A DNA stretch of 64,000 bases from Neolentinus lepideus HHB14362 ss-1. Its lineage: Eukaryota; Basidiomycota; Agaricomycetes; Gloeophyllales; Gloeophyllaceae. Shown one piece after another: positions 1-11,474 of this stretch (within the stretch, counting starts at the first letter, position 1; every line of letters begins with the position of its first letter). The notes below the pieces were generated by a model. It saw nothing but the letters and a program-made list of their open reading frames with translations. It was not told the DNA's origin and did no database searches. The translations under genes were made by a program, and so were the position numbers. The stretch covers positions 909,498 through 973,497 of the forward strand of contig KV425553.1 in NCBI GenBank assembly GCA_001632425.1. The letters are read 5' to 3'.

Positions 1-50
1 TCTTTCCTCCGTTGTTATAGGATTAATCTCAATCGTATCTTCACCGGTAG

Positions 51-3000
51 ATGATGGATTTCATGAGAAGCAACAACATGGCGCGCGCACAGGGACAGCA
101 GATGATGGGGCAGCACCAGCAGCCGATGAACATGGGCCAGGGTCAGATGAACTCCGGCCAACAGTTTCGCGATCTGCAGGGCACTTCACAGCAAATGCAC
201 CCCGGCTTTAATCCCAATTTTGCTAATGCGGGCGTGTCGAACGGTCAGCAGTTCCCAGTCAACCTCTCACAAGCATCGGCCGCGATGGCAGCACGGAATC
301 CCAACTTCTTGGCGCAGATGGCCGCCAATCAGGGCCAGATGTCGCGACAGTTGGAACTCATTGGGTTGGCGCAGAATCAGCAGCCACAAAACGGGCCTGC
401 TGGTGTTGCAGCGCGACTAGCGCAAACCAACCAACAGCTGCAACACATGTTGCAGCAGCACACGCAGCAAGGTGCAGGCGCGAATCTTCCACAGTCGCAG
501 AACTCCATGGCCCAGTCGAATTTCTTCGCGCACTCCAGCATGACGCCCGTACCTGATATTCGACAGAACAGCCCGCCTCAGGTGCCTTCACAACACCCTA
601 TGCAGATGGGCCATCCTCAGCAGGAGCCTCAACATAGCCAAGCTCAGCGATCAATGCAGCGACCAGTCGTGCCTACGGCTGAGCAGGCAGTACGTGCCCT
701 CATGATGAATAGGGAGAATCTGCGACGGGAGATCAGCGCCATGACGAACGAAGCGCAGAGACTCCGAAATACCGTTTTCCCGCTCACTGCCGATGCTATA
801 GCGCAAGCAGCCAAGTTGGATCAGCAAGCTGCAGAGAGGAACGTGAGACTGGAACAGGTAGTGAAAATAATAAGCGAATTCGACCCGCAGAAGTTCAGGA
901 TGCAACAGTCGCGCAACGGAGCAGTTCCCAATCCGTAAGTTACATTGTTAACCTATGCGTCATCTAGCGTCTAATCCCGTTCCACAGTGGGTTGAATGCT
1001 GGATCCACTCCCCATCCAGGTTCAAATGGTTCTCCTATTCCGAGTCAAAGACCAGGACTTCCTATGTCCGCACAGACGCCGGTGAACTGGCCGGGTCAAC
1101 AGAACATGATTCCTCCATCCATCTCAAACCCGCAAGGCGCTCAGCCTCCCACGCCGGTTCCACCACATCTCCCTGCTCAGTTCAATAATTCCCAAATGAA
1201 TCCGTCTCAGATCGGCCAGCAATCAGGGATGCCTCAGCAGCAGCAGCAGCAGCCGAATCCATTGACTCAAAGGTCTTTGTCTGCACAAGGATCAATGGGC
1301 CAAGCGGCTCAGCCTGTTAACCCTGCCATGATGAACAATGCTCCTCACGCTCCGATGGCGAAGCCAGATGCGCCGCCCCTCAATCCGTTGTTTCAAACGA
1401 TGCCGCAAGAGTTGCGGGCCTTCGTGCAGAAGCCCATCGAACCCCTCGAGGCTCAGAAGTTCCGTGAGACGTATACGAACTTCCGGAACAAGAAGGGTAT
1501 CACTCTGGACGAACGTATGCTAAAGATCAATGATCGAAGCGTAGACTTACATGCATTGCATGCTGAGGTCATTAAAGAGGGGGGAGGCAACAGTGTAAGT
1601 GTCATCCGTCTATACCCTAGTACACGACTCACAGCTACTTCTTCCTAGGTCAATCAAAAGGATATGTGGGCTGTGATTGGCGCGAAGATGGGATTTATCC
1701 AGTTTCCTGCTACCGCACGAGAACCTGCCAAGGCCGGTCCGGGTGTCGCCCAACAGTTGGCTCACGTCTATACTCTGTATCTGAAAGACTTCGACGACCT
1801 CTACACTCAGACAATATTCCGGTCGCGATTGACGCAGGCCAGGGAAAAGATGTTCGCTGGTACTGGTCAGGAACCACCGCGGGCGCCGAACCTTAATCAG
1901 GGCCCTCCAGCAGGTCAAAACCGTGTGATGCCGGCTCAGCTTGCTCAATACACCAGATTTACTGCCGCTCAATTACGGGAGCGTGGTGTTCCCGAGACTG
2001 TGATCCAGCTCATCGAATCGTATCGCCCCCTCGCTATGCAACAAGCCCAGCAGCAAGAGCAATTTAGAGCTGCGCTGAGGCAGAATCAAGCCGCGAACAA
2101 CTTGCCACCGAACATGCAGCAGCGGATACCGTCTAGAGGACCTAGTCAACTCGTCAACCAGGGACAGAACTTTGCCTCCGGCAGCGGCATGTCTGATCCA
2201 AACAGGCAGGTGCCAACGCAAGGACAACCGCCTATGGTCGGACCCATGCATTCGGATATGATGAATGGTGCACATTCCCAAGTTGCTTCTGCGGGAAATA
2301 ATAATGTGCCTCCGATCTCGTCTGTCTCTCGTGCTGCTGCGGCACCCCAGCCGGTCGCGCGAAGACCAACTGCGGAGCAAGTACGCGAATCGATGGCCTT
2401 CGTTGACGAGCTCAAAAGGACTCATCAGGCCAACAGTATGTTGATATATCAATCCCTTTCTTCCGAAGTTCATCACCACTTTTGTAGTGCTCCAAAACGT
2501 ACACTCTGTTACGCTTTCTAAAGAGCAGGAACAAGAGTATCGAGGTTTCTTTGAGCGACTGTGTCGTTTATGCGATACGATTGAACCAAACTTAGGCTTT
2601 TTCCATGCTGTTTGGCCCCGGGAGGATACAGTGCCCAAAATACTAACCGTCGTGAGTTGTACGAAATACCCACTTGGATGCGTATGACTGACGATCCCCT
2701 TTCAGATCCATGTCAAGGACGTACAGAGGATACATTTTTCGTCACCGAACCCTAAATTCGTAGTGCCCTTAGACAAGCTGAAACAAATGGCTATGTTCGT
2801 GCACAACGGCAGCGAGCGGTTCGGAGCATACATGGCTGCCCTCCATCAGCAGGAAGGCATTCATCAAGGTCCAGGGCCAGCCCCAGCTCCTCATGGCCCT
2901 GCATCTTCAGCTATGCCGGTGCCATCAGCAGCTTCCCCACCACCGATGTCCAAAACGCCGGTGCCGCCAGTTCCCGCGGCATCTCGTGCTCCTCAGCCTC

Positions 3001-3953
3001 AAGGAAGTCCAGTTAGGCGGAAGCATCCGCCTGGTGCGCCGATCGCATCGACTGCTTCCACTCCCCCCGCCGTTTTCGCTTCGACTCCTGGTACCAGCGC
3101 CGCAACTCCCATAACCATCACCAATTCACCGCAGCTTGGTAAGTCGCCAAAACCCAGAACAACGGCGAAGCCCAAGGCCTCCGCCCCTCCAAGGAGGAAA
3201 GCATCAATAAAGGGTGGCGAAGCACCTATTCCAGACGCTACCACGAAAAGGAAGCGTGAGGATGTCCCGTTGCCAGAGCCTGAGACTAATGCTCCGTCGC
3301 CGCCGAAGAAAGCTAGAACGGAATGGGAAGAGCAGCCGAGCCAGGAAATTGTCAGGAGGCAGGAGGAAGTGGAGAACATTAACACAGACGAGGATGCAAT
3401 GGCCTTTTTCCACACAATCCAAGACCTCATGGAGAAGCAAATCGGGTCGAACGGTGCTCTTCCGTCTGAATGTTCAGAGACGCTGGACGGTATTCTCAAA
3501 GGATATGGCGGCGACTCAACAGGCCCAGATGGGACTGGCATCCCTGGCGCGCTGGACCCGAGCAACCTCCTTGTTTCATCGCCCGACGTTGCGCAGCGTA
3601 GCGCCGTCGACAACTTCGACGCGTTCTTCGATTTCTCTTCGTTTTCCACATTGGACGAGGAGGTGTCCGTGTCGAAGGCACCTACACCGGACCTTGTCGC
3701 GAGCTCATCGGCGAACCCGAGTCCCGAGTCTGGGACAGATGAGCCTGGCGGCCACGGCGTCGCCGCATCAACGATGACGCCTAAGATCGCGGAAGCCAAC
3801 GTGGACGATCTCAGCTATCTGAACGGACCTCTGCGGCTAGGCATTTTCGGCGAGGTAGATGGGGGCGAATCGTTATTCTACTCGTCAGATAACTGGAAGT
3901 GGGAGGGCCTCATGCCAACGTCCGATCCCGCCTGGGCAATTTCGGACTCATAG
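51..3953 (+). CDS. SWI1-like ARID protein, SWI/SNF subunit
   Basis: Predicted DNA-binding subunit of the SWI/SNF chromatin remodeller. Exons join(51..934,988..1594,1649..2435,2488..2651,2706..3953) give 1229 aa; every junction is GT..AG and keeps frame. Residues 1-420 are rich in Gln, Met and Pro. An ARID/BRIGHT domain lies at about 430-550, with the helix-turn-helix core visible as VDLHALHAEV, the GGG turn, MWAVIGAKMGF and a tail rich in Tyr and Leu. Middle and C-terminal parts are proline-rich and disordered, with a basic KRKRED patch; the extreme C-terminus is acidic and hydrophobic, like an activation region. A Q-rich N-terminus plus ARID is the fungal SWI1 layout; assignment to the complex is inferred. 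The first ATG follows a CAG-like acceptor (ccggtag), so a coding or 5'UTR exon could lie left of the window. A shortened paralogue lies at 7719-9032. Confidence 0.85.
1235..1252 (+). repeat. CAG trinucleotide run in coding sequence
   Basis: Six CAG units in frame encode polyglutamine in the SWI1-like gene. Such tracts are typical of this low-complexity region and may vary in length between strains. Confidence 0.9.
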
Positions 3954-6255
3954 CACAATCGTGGTCGGGTTTTCGTATTTATCTCCGTCTCTGGTGTGTA
4001 TCTTTCTTGGTTATTTCCTTGTCCGTTGCTCGGAGTCTTTCGTCTCATATTCATCGCCTCTATTCTATCCCCATCATTTTCTTGTCGTGCTACCCCGCTT
4101 TTGTACTTCTACCTGTTGTTGTGCTTGCTATCGATGCACTGCTGAATCACGCTCGGACATCGTCAGGCAGAATCGGACTCGGTCTGTCCGTTGTTTGACA
4201 GATCCAATGGAGGGAACAGATGACACTGTACGCCTGGATCATCTAGACGCTATATGGTATGAGTATTTAATGCATAGTATACATTGTACAATAGTAATAG
4301 TCTATACATTTGGATCATATCATTGGAGTACTGAAAGACTGAATTGCATGCCACATTGTATAGGCTGGGAGTTCATGGATAAAATACCACTCGCCATAAT
4401 GAAGGATGTCGCTCCGCTAGCCGCGAAATCATCAAGTCCGGGTTAACGGGAGTACGGCTGGAAGTGCGTTGTTCACGATAGCATATGATGCAGTGACACC
4501 GCGGAGTATAAAACGCCACTAGACAGCGAGTCCGCGACCGGGGTATCAAGACCGGTAGGAACATTGCTTTAGGGAGTACCTCGCGTTCCTGATTGTCATT
4601 GATGAGAAAGGGCGTGTAGTTGGGTTGTGCAATGGCATTGCGCTAAAGCTAGGTCTGGATGCCCGAGTGCGTGGTCGAACCGTAGTTCAACATGATGATG
4701 GCATAGAAGGGAGTCATACCTTAGGGTGTTACCCGCCATTGGCGCGCTAAGGGTCTCTGGGACATTCGAATTTTCAAGAACAGAGCATTTATTGGGACCT
4801 TGCTTTAGGATGTGGTTACGGGCTTAGTGGCATTCCTGATTGTCACCTCTGAGAGGGACGGAGGGAGGAGGGAGGGGGTTCTCTTCTAGCTCCCACTTTC
4901 GCGTGTTACTGCTGTTCGCTGCCGCCGATATAATATCTCCATCATTTCCGCAGTCAATGGCGACAGACGAGGCATGCTCGATTCGGGCACAGGTCCTGCC
5001 TCTCTCATCTCTCTACAACCTTCCATCCCCTCGGCACTGGTCGACACATACTGCCGCGTTTTTGACGCCGGGCAGGTCTCAGGCATAGCCTCGACCTGCC
5101 TTCCGAACACGGGCACTGCGGATCAGCGGCGACAGTCCCGAGAGGAAGGAGTCGATGCCTGCGTTTGGAGGTCTCGACTTTCGATTTTGAGGGATCCCAG
5201 CGTGACCATCGGGTTCTGTAGGAGCCAGCGTAGGACGGGCCATCGACAAGAGCAGGAATTGGGAGGAATCAATAGCGAGCGGAAGTGAGACAAGCCGACA
5301 CTTGTCATCGAGTCCTGACGGTCTTGACTTCCAATATGCCACACATGTTGCGATCGCCACATCCGTACCCCGGCTGGGTCAAGAAGATAAGGCTCTGGAC
5401 GAGCGCGGACGGCTTCCCGAGACCAGACTACCCGCCGACGGTCTTTGTCCAGAGGGTGTCGACCCCAGAACGCCAGGGAGAGGGTTCGAGGACGTCTGCA
5501 CTGGCAGTCTCGTCAAGGCTGCCTGGGGAGTACTCCACTCTCCCGCCTACCATTCCCGGTCCCATTGAAGTACTTGTGTGCCAAAGGCTACTGGGATGTG
5601 GAGAGTTGTGTACTGTTGCATTCCGTCTTTGTAGTCTACAACAATCTAGGTGATATCGAGTCTAGAAGTCAGTTGAGTATCAGTAAGCAGGACGGCAAGA
5701 GGGGACGGTCGACGTACCCTCGGCATTCGTGACGTTTGTGGTGCACTGTAATGCGGTTAGGCCGAGGGCCGTCTACAAAGCTGTCAGATTCATGGGGAAT
5801 ATAGTCATATTATCAAACTAGGGACTACACATTTTTTGAATTGCTATGGAAGCGACACGGAGATGGTGTGCTTATGTAGTCTGGTTCGAAACGTTGATTC
5901 TTGAAGCCGTGCCGCAGTCTGGCCTGCAGTTCACCGGAGACACTCTGGATACCCTTTAAATGTGTGAGCAGTTCAGACGTCGTAACAGAAGATTGAGTAT
6001 ACTCATTAATGCAATCTTCCCAGTAACTTACTGGACGCGATCATGACGTGAATAGCGTCCGATAACCTACTGAGACAATTGCTTCAATGAATAGTTATCC
6101 GCCATTGCAGGTTGAAACGTTGAAGAACAGCTTGTCCGACATGAAGCTGAAAGTAAAAGAATCTCGCTGAGATCGGAATTAGCCCCTATTCTCGATCATA
6201 ATTACCAATCATCCTGTGGCGCGTCCGATTCTCCTTCTCTTCTCGACACTGAGCG
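3954..6255. other. 2.3-kb gene-poor stretch
   Basis: No gene is supported. The reading frames here are short, overlap on both strands and show no family resemblance. The longest (about 5285-5653, plus strand) lacks convincing introns or motifs. The stretch contains the 3' region of the SWI1-like gene, a pair of diverged direct repeats (see 4559-4860) and the upstream region of the CCDC130-like gene. Confidence 0.6.
4559..4860. repeat. Diverged direct repeat pair
   Basis: Two segments, about 4559-4625 and 4795-4860, share a TTGCTTTAGG start and a TTCCTGATTGTCA core in the same order and orientation, with indels between. They look like remnants of an old tandem duplication or of a dispersed element; no ends or coding capacity are visible. 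Confidence 0.5.
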
Positions 6256-7399
6256 ATGCAAGGCTTCAACAAATACTACCCGCCCGACTTTGATCCCGAA
6301 AAGCATGGCAGTCTTAACTCCTACAGGGGTGCGTGTTATTATCCTCGTCCAGGTGGCTGCGGCTACTGACGGTAACCGCAGGCAAGCATGCATTAGGCGA
6401 CCGCGCGCGCAAGCTTGACCAGGGCATCCTCATAACCCGCTTCGAGCTCCCGTTCAATATCTGGTGGTGAGTGTCAATCAATCTGCATTCTGTGTGACCT
6501 ATAACGCTGAAAGAAAGATGGATTTAGTGGCCACTGCGATGCCCACATTGGCATGGGCGTCCGTTACAACGCCGAGAAGCGCAAGATCGGCAACTACTAC
6601 TCCACCCCAATATACGCCTTCCGTTGCAAGTGCCACCTCTGCGGTGGCTGGTTTGAGATTCAGACAGATCCTAAGGTGTGCAGTTTGCACTACGATTGAT
6701 GTGCGAGTATTGACACAAATAACTAAATCATCAGAACACTCGATATGTAGTTACTGAAGGCGCGCGCCAGAAGGACGAGGACTGGGATCCGGAGGAGAAT
6801 GGAGGGTTTGCGGTGCATGGTTCGTTTTCTTTAACTCCCTGCCTAGAGACGACTGACATAACTCCTAATCGCATCTTCACTGTACAGACACCGACAAAGC
6901 TGCTGGCCCTGTCGATCCCCTCGCTGCTCTCGAAAAGTCCACCGACGCGCAGAATCACATGACCAAGGTCCAAGTACCCCGCCTCGAAGAACTCCAAGCG
7001 TTCTCCGAGCAGCGTGCCTCCGATCCGTACTCCCTTTCCGTGCGAGTGCGCAAGCGCTTCCGCGAGCTGAAGAAGATTGACAAAGCGCTCCAAGCAGAAG
7101 ATGACGCTCTGAAAGGAAGATATGGTCTTCCCGAGACGCTCAGCCTCATGAGAGAGGACGAGGAGTCAAGGAAGGCGGCGAAGGAGGAGTGGGAGAGGGC
7201 GAGGCATCAGAAAGAGCTGAGAGAAGGGGAAAAGAGAAGACGGATTGAGGTGAGATCGTTGCCTGCCTCAATATCGTCGGCTTCTAGGATCGCGAAGCGG
7301 CAATCGTCCGCGACATCCGCTGTATCGTCGTTACGAGCACGCATTTTGGAGAATACCGCTCGACACTCAAACTCCAGCACCCTTAAACCACGCCGATGA
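6256..7399 (+). CDS. CCDC130/Saf4-type CWC16 splicing factor
   Basis: Spliceosome-associated protein of the CWC16 (Yju2) family, CCDC130/YJU2B branch. Exons join(6256..6328,6382..6466,6528..6675,6735..6819,6888..7399) give 300 aa. The N-terminus MQGFNKYYPPDF and KHGSLN are hallmarks of this branch. A zinc-binding core has Cys pairs at about residues 53/56 (WCGHC) and 88/91 (CHLC), framing IGMGVRYNAEK and GNYYSTPIY. After EIQTDP comes the conserved VTEGA block, then a long charged helical C-terminus ending in SSLRARILENTA, which resembles other fungal members. CWC16 proteins act in the catalytic steps of pre-mRNA splicing; the role here is by homology. Length is normal for fungi. An alternative 38-nt intron at 7250-7287 was rejected because it destroys that conserved tail. 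Confidence 0.9.
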
Positions 7400-7718
7400 C
7401 ATGATTTAAAGATGCATATCAGTGTACACTATGCACTATGTATACTACTGGATATGATATACCGTGTCAGCGTCGATCCCTATGTTGGCCGTAGAAGTGA
7501 GCTCGCCAGCACAACCCGACAAGAGATACAGAAATTTCATGCCTATTGTGTTATTACACGGATACCGTTTCTCCGAGATGTAGCAGGCGGTGATAGATAA
7601 ATCTGAATGGAAATACATATACATGCACGGCGAAACAATAGCCGAGACGTGTCGGGACGATGTGTTCATCCACGGGAAGCAAGACCTAGCGGGAAGACAA
7701 GAACATAAGAATGCTGTA
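7400..7718. other. Convergent intergenic spacer
   Basis: Spacer between the 3' ends of the CCDC130-like gene (plus) and the ARID-only gene (minus). Nothing beyond AT-rich likely 3' UTR sequence is visible. Confidence 0.6.
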
Positions 7719-9032
7719 TCATTTTATTCGCAGCCGTCGAATGGCTTCATCGATATCTTCTTCCGTAGCGGAGCCACTGGAATCTGGAGCTACTGATGTT
7801 TCCGAGACTGGCGAAGCGAGAGGATTGGCTGATGCAGTAGGTGCAGGTATGCGAGGATCAGGCCCTTGATGAACGTTCTCCTGATTATTAAGGGCAGCCA
7901 AAATTTCCGCAAACCGCTCGGCTGCTGCGTGTACCAAAAGGGCTATCTGCTGTAGCATTTCCAGGGGCACAAGGGACTTAGGATTCGAAGATGAAAGATG
8001 TATCCTCTGCAGGTCCTTCAGATGGATCTGCGGGAGGTCCATCAGGGAGAAGTATCCACATAGCTACCGAGTAACACTCACGAGGGCCAGGATCTTGGGC
8101 ACTATATCCTCCTGCGGGCAAACGGCATAGAAAAGGGGTAGGTTCGGTTCCATTGCATCGCAGATGAGACACAGCTTCTCGAGTACCACTGTGTACTTCG
8201 CTTTCTGCTCTTCTGTAAGCGGGACAAAGTTGATGGTCTCGTACTCTACAAGATAGGTGGTGAGCGTCGGGGAGTAAAGATACTTATTAATCATACTGCA
8301 GGCCTGACAACGCTTTCTGATACTTTCAACATGGGCTATCGATTCACGCAGTTGTTCCTGAGTAGGTCGTCGTGAGACGTACCGGGAGGGGGTAACAGCG
8401 CTGGACACAGATGAGGACAGAGGAGGGGCATCATTCGCTGGATGCGCCAGGTAATCCCGACCAAGTACAGGGTCCGGCGACATACCAGGCACCTGTGCAG
8501 TCTGTCGAGCAGTGTGTGTCATCTCCCTGACTTGCGCGAATCGCGACCGGATTATTGTCTGAGCGTAGAGATCATCGTAATCTTTCAGATACAAAGCGTA
8601 AACGTGGGACAACTGTTGTGCGAGACCCGCGTTGGCTTCTCCAGGGGCCTCAGGGAACTGAACAAATCCCATGCGTGCGCCGATGGCTGCCCACATATTC
8701 TTGGCATTGATCTAAGGTCGGGGATCAGTTGCATACCAAAGGCGCAGACGAACGACACTTACAATTTTGCCTCCCCCTACTTGAACAACTTCTGCATGCA
8801 GTGTATGCAGGTCTATGCTTCGACCATTGATCATGAGCCCCCGTTCATCGAGCGTAGCACCTCTCTTCTTCTGAAAATTCGTATACGTCTCGCGGAATCT
8901 CTGTGCATCCAGAGGTGAGATAGGCCTCCGCATAAAGGACAATAAGTCGGGTGGCATGGATTGGAGCAGTTGCAGCGTCGCGCTAGAGAGGGGCTGCGCG
9001 TTTTGAACAGGGGGAAGTTGGGCACCATCCAT
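7719..9032 (-). CDS. Shortened ARID-domain paralogue of the SWI1-like gene
   Basis: Exons complement(join(7719..8027,8082..8245,8297..8711,8763..9032)) give 385 aa. The protein aligns with the SWI1-like product at 51-3953 from the ARID domain (FRETYTNF, DERG, SIDLHTLHAEV, GGG, MWAAIGARMGF) through the middle helices (LCDAMEPN versus LCDTIEPN, then IHLKDLQRIH, NPKSLVP). Intron positions match, and the third exon is 164 nt in both. The Gln-rich N-terminus, most of the linker and the whole proline-rich, acidic C-terminus are missing; this copy ends soon after the NNQENVHQGP block. The ATG at 9032 is the first in frame; an upstream coding exon is not evident. No stop or frameshift breaks the reading frame, so it is probably expressed, but its role (alternative subunit, competitor, or relic) is unknown. 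Confidence 0.8.
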
Positions 9033-9580
9033 TACAGGTTTGTGTGTCGAAAGGTAAGAGGGCAAGAGCTCGAGAAGGGTTCAGATGATATTGGAGAATT
9101 ACCTCGTCCTTTGTTGAGATAAAGGGCCTTGTTTCTATGTCTAGAAATCCTTTGTTCTGCGTACGGTCATATAGTAGCTCTCAGGGAGTTTGCAATCAGG
9201 CTTCTCTAGATTCATTCACCATTGTGGAACCAGATGCCTCCATCACACATACGATTCCCGCTCCCGTACTCACATGAAGTTACTACATCCAGCTTAATGT
9301 ATGGATGCGCTATAAGTGCCGACGTTTGAATAAAACGTTAGGAGGTAACTTGTCTGGAGACATTTGACCTAGAAAAGATCAACCGTGGAAATATCTCTAA
9401 CGCCGCGGACACAGAGAACCCACGGCAGTTGCCGGTGATCTCGTGTCGCTTGCTGAACTCTAATTTCCTTCGTCAACAAACCACCTTCATTGTAAGTGCC
9501 GACTCTGAGCAGCCTACCTTTCGTCGAGCTGACAGAATCTCTCGTTCAGACGCCCCTAGTCACCTTCTGACTCCATCAAG
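9033..9580. promoter_or_regulatory. Divergent promoter region with RPS20 5'UTR intron
   Basis: 548 bp between the start codons of the ARID-only gene (minus) and RPS20 (plus). A likely 5' UTR intron of RPS20 runs from 9492 (gtaagt) to 9535 (gacag), a common arrangement in fungal ribosomal protein genes. No other motif is claimed. Confidence 0.55.
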
Positions 9581-10117
9581 ATGAGTTACGTCGCTAAGGG
9601 TGAAAAAGAGTACGACGCTGCTGGGGCCGTACCCCCTGCCAAAATCCATAAAATCCGGATTACCCTGACATCCAGCAACGTCAAGAACTTGGAGAAGTGT
9701 GAGTGGTCTCGATTCATTTCTACGCCGGGATGCAGGAGTAATAACTTTGTTTGGATAGTCTCGAACGACTTGATCAACCGTGCCAAGGACAAGCAGTTGC
9801 GTGTCAAGGGCCCGGTCAGGCTGCCCACGAAGGTGTTGAGGATCACGACCCGCAAATCTGTGAGCGCTTCTTGTTCGTTTATGAGGAGCCTGGCTGATGA
9901 GATGTTTGTGGACAGCCTTGCGGTGAGGGTTCGAAGACCTGGGACCGTTATGAACTCAAGATCTACAAGAGGTTGATCGACTTGCACTCCTCTTCGGAGA
10001 TCGTTAAGCAGATTGTGAGTGACTTTGTATATGAACTCTTCAAGAAATTCATGTTCCTCGCAGACCAGCATCAGCCTGGAGCCCGGTGTCGAGGTCGAGG
10101 TTACCATCTCCGCCTAA
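9581..10117 (+). CDS. RPS20: 40S ribosomal protein uS10 (S20)
   Basis: Cytoplasmic small-subunit ribosomal protein uS10. Exons join(9581..9698,9759..9859,9916..10014,10064..10117) give 123 aa, the normal eukaryotic length. Family signatures are plain: [77 protein letters not shown]. The family sits in the head of the 40S subunit. Four short exons plus an apparent 5' UTR intron fit a highly expressed intron-rich fungal ribosomal gene. The first junction gives LEKFSND, where other species have Val-Cys or similar, which is plausible. Confidence 0.97.
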
Positions 10118-11474
10118 AACTGTGTCCGCTCATGTATCATTATGACCATGCACACTTTGCCGATATGTGTAGTGTTATCGGTTAGGTTTCTTTCAGACAT
10201 GTCAAACTGTATGGTAAGTGTGACTTGACCAGCTCGTCTTAGCTGCTGGTTGACAGCATGCGATTAAGCATTGCGCGAGTCTCGTTTTCCGAAGCAGTCG
10301 AGTCATTTGACTCCATGATCTACGGACGTGTTCCTTGTAGATTCTCTGTAGTCAAGCGCGACTTTGACCCATCGAGCTCGCATTATAGTAGATTGTCGGA
10401 TCTATTTGTCTTCATGCCATGCACGTAGGTTCTCAACACACGTTCAACATTCGTGTCAGCGAAAGCAAGTTCTGAAGCGCGTAGTATTCAACGGGCACAC
10501 ATCTCGCCCTATACAGCTTCTTAATTCACATTACCGCGAGGCGAACGATATGAGTTCGTTCGGTTGATGCTAGTCCAAGTCATAACGTTGTACAAAATCA
10601 CAACCTCTACAGCAGTATGGGATGTACAACTGGCAGTATAGGTGCGATACCTGCCTACAACGCCATATTGCCCAAGAGGAAGAAATTCGGAACTGTACTC
10701 ACATTCAAGTTCGTACATTTGCCGGCGCGGATTCTGGGTACTGAGTACGAGTACTGAGTCGCAATTCCGTGTCGTGACGCCGCCGATTCGCAAGCAACTG
10801 ACCAGCATCAGGGTAGTGTCGGGGCCTGTTGAGGTTGCATACCATCCCTGTTATTCACCACCATATTGCGCTGTGTGTATTAATTATGGCAATACGCAGT
10901 AACTCGAACTGATACCGTCGCGAATTCAGCCGTAATGTCGTGCCTTGTGGCCGGAACCCGTCCCAATGCCATGACACTGAACGTGTTTTCCCTCCGTCTT
11001 CGCGGCCGTGCAAGTGGCTGTCGACGTGTGATTTCATTTATGCCTGGATACGGGCAACGATAGGCGCTAGAGGACTGAGGAAACCATCTGGGCAGCATTT
11101 TCTTGGATGAGTGCAAGTATGAGCTTGTATAGACTCGAAGTGGACCTTTGTGTCGCGAGTGTGCCGAAGTCGAGGATATGTTTTTACCGCCAACGTCAAA
11201 AGTACTGCCATCATATGTTGGATTTGCGCAGGCGGCTGTGCAACGAATCTGTCATACGACGCCGCTTCACCAATTAGCATTTAGGCCAACATCAGCCATC
11301 ATTGATGAAATACACCCATGGGAAGGTCTCGCGCTCGCCTAAGCCATTATAATCATTCCTCTGCAATATGATCAGGCACGTAACCACTAGTCCTGACATG
11401 CTCCACCGCTGAGCGGCGGCCTTTATCCATTCCTTTCTTTCCAGGTCGTTCCTCGTCTGTGACGACGGCAAGGC
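10118..11474. other. 1.36-kb intergenic stretch
   Basis: Only short, unconserved reading frames on both strands. I see no protein family, RNA gene or repeat here. It includes the RPS20 3' UTR and the upstream region of the membrane protein gene that follows. Confidence 0.55.

Noticed and set aside
5285..5653. Plus-strand frame of 122 codons
   Set aside because: No family resemblance, no neighbouring exons that continue it, and overlapping frames of equal length on the other strand.
7250..7287. Possible 38-nt intron (gtgagat...ttctag) in the CCDC130-like gene
   Set aside because: Removing it deletes SRIAKRQ and shifts the family's conserved SSLRARILENTA tail out of frame.
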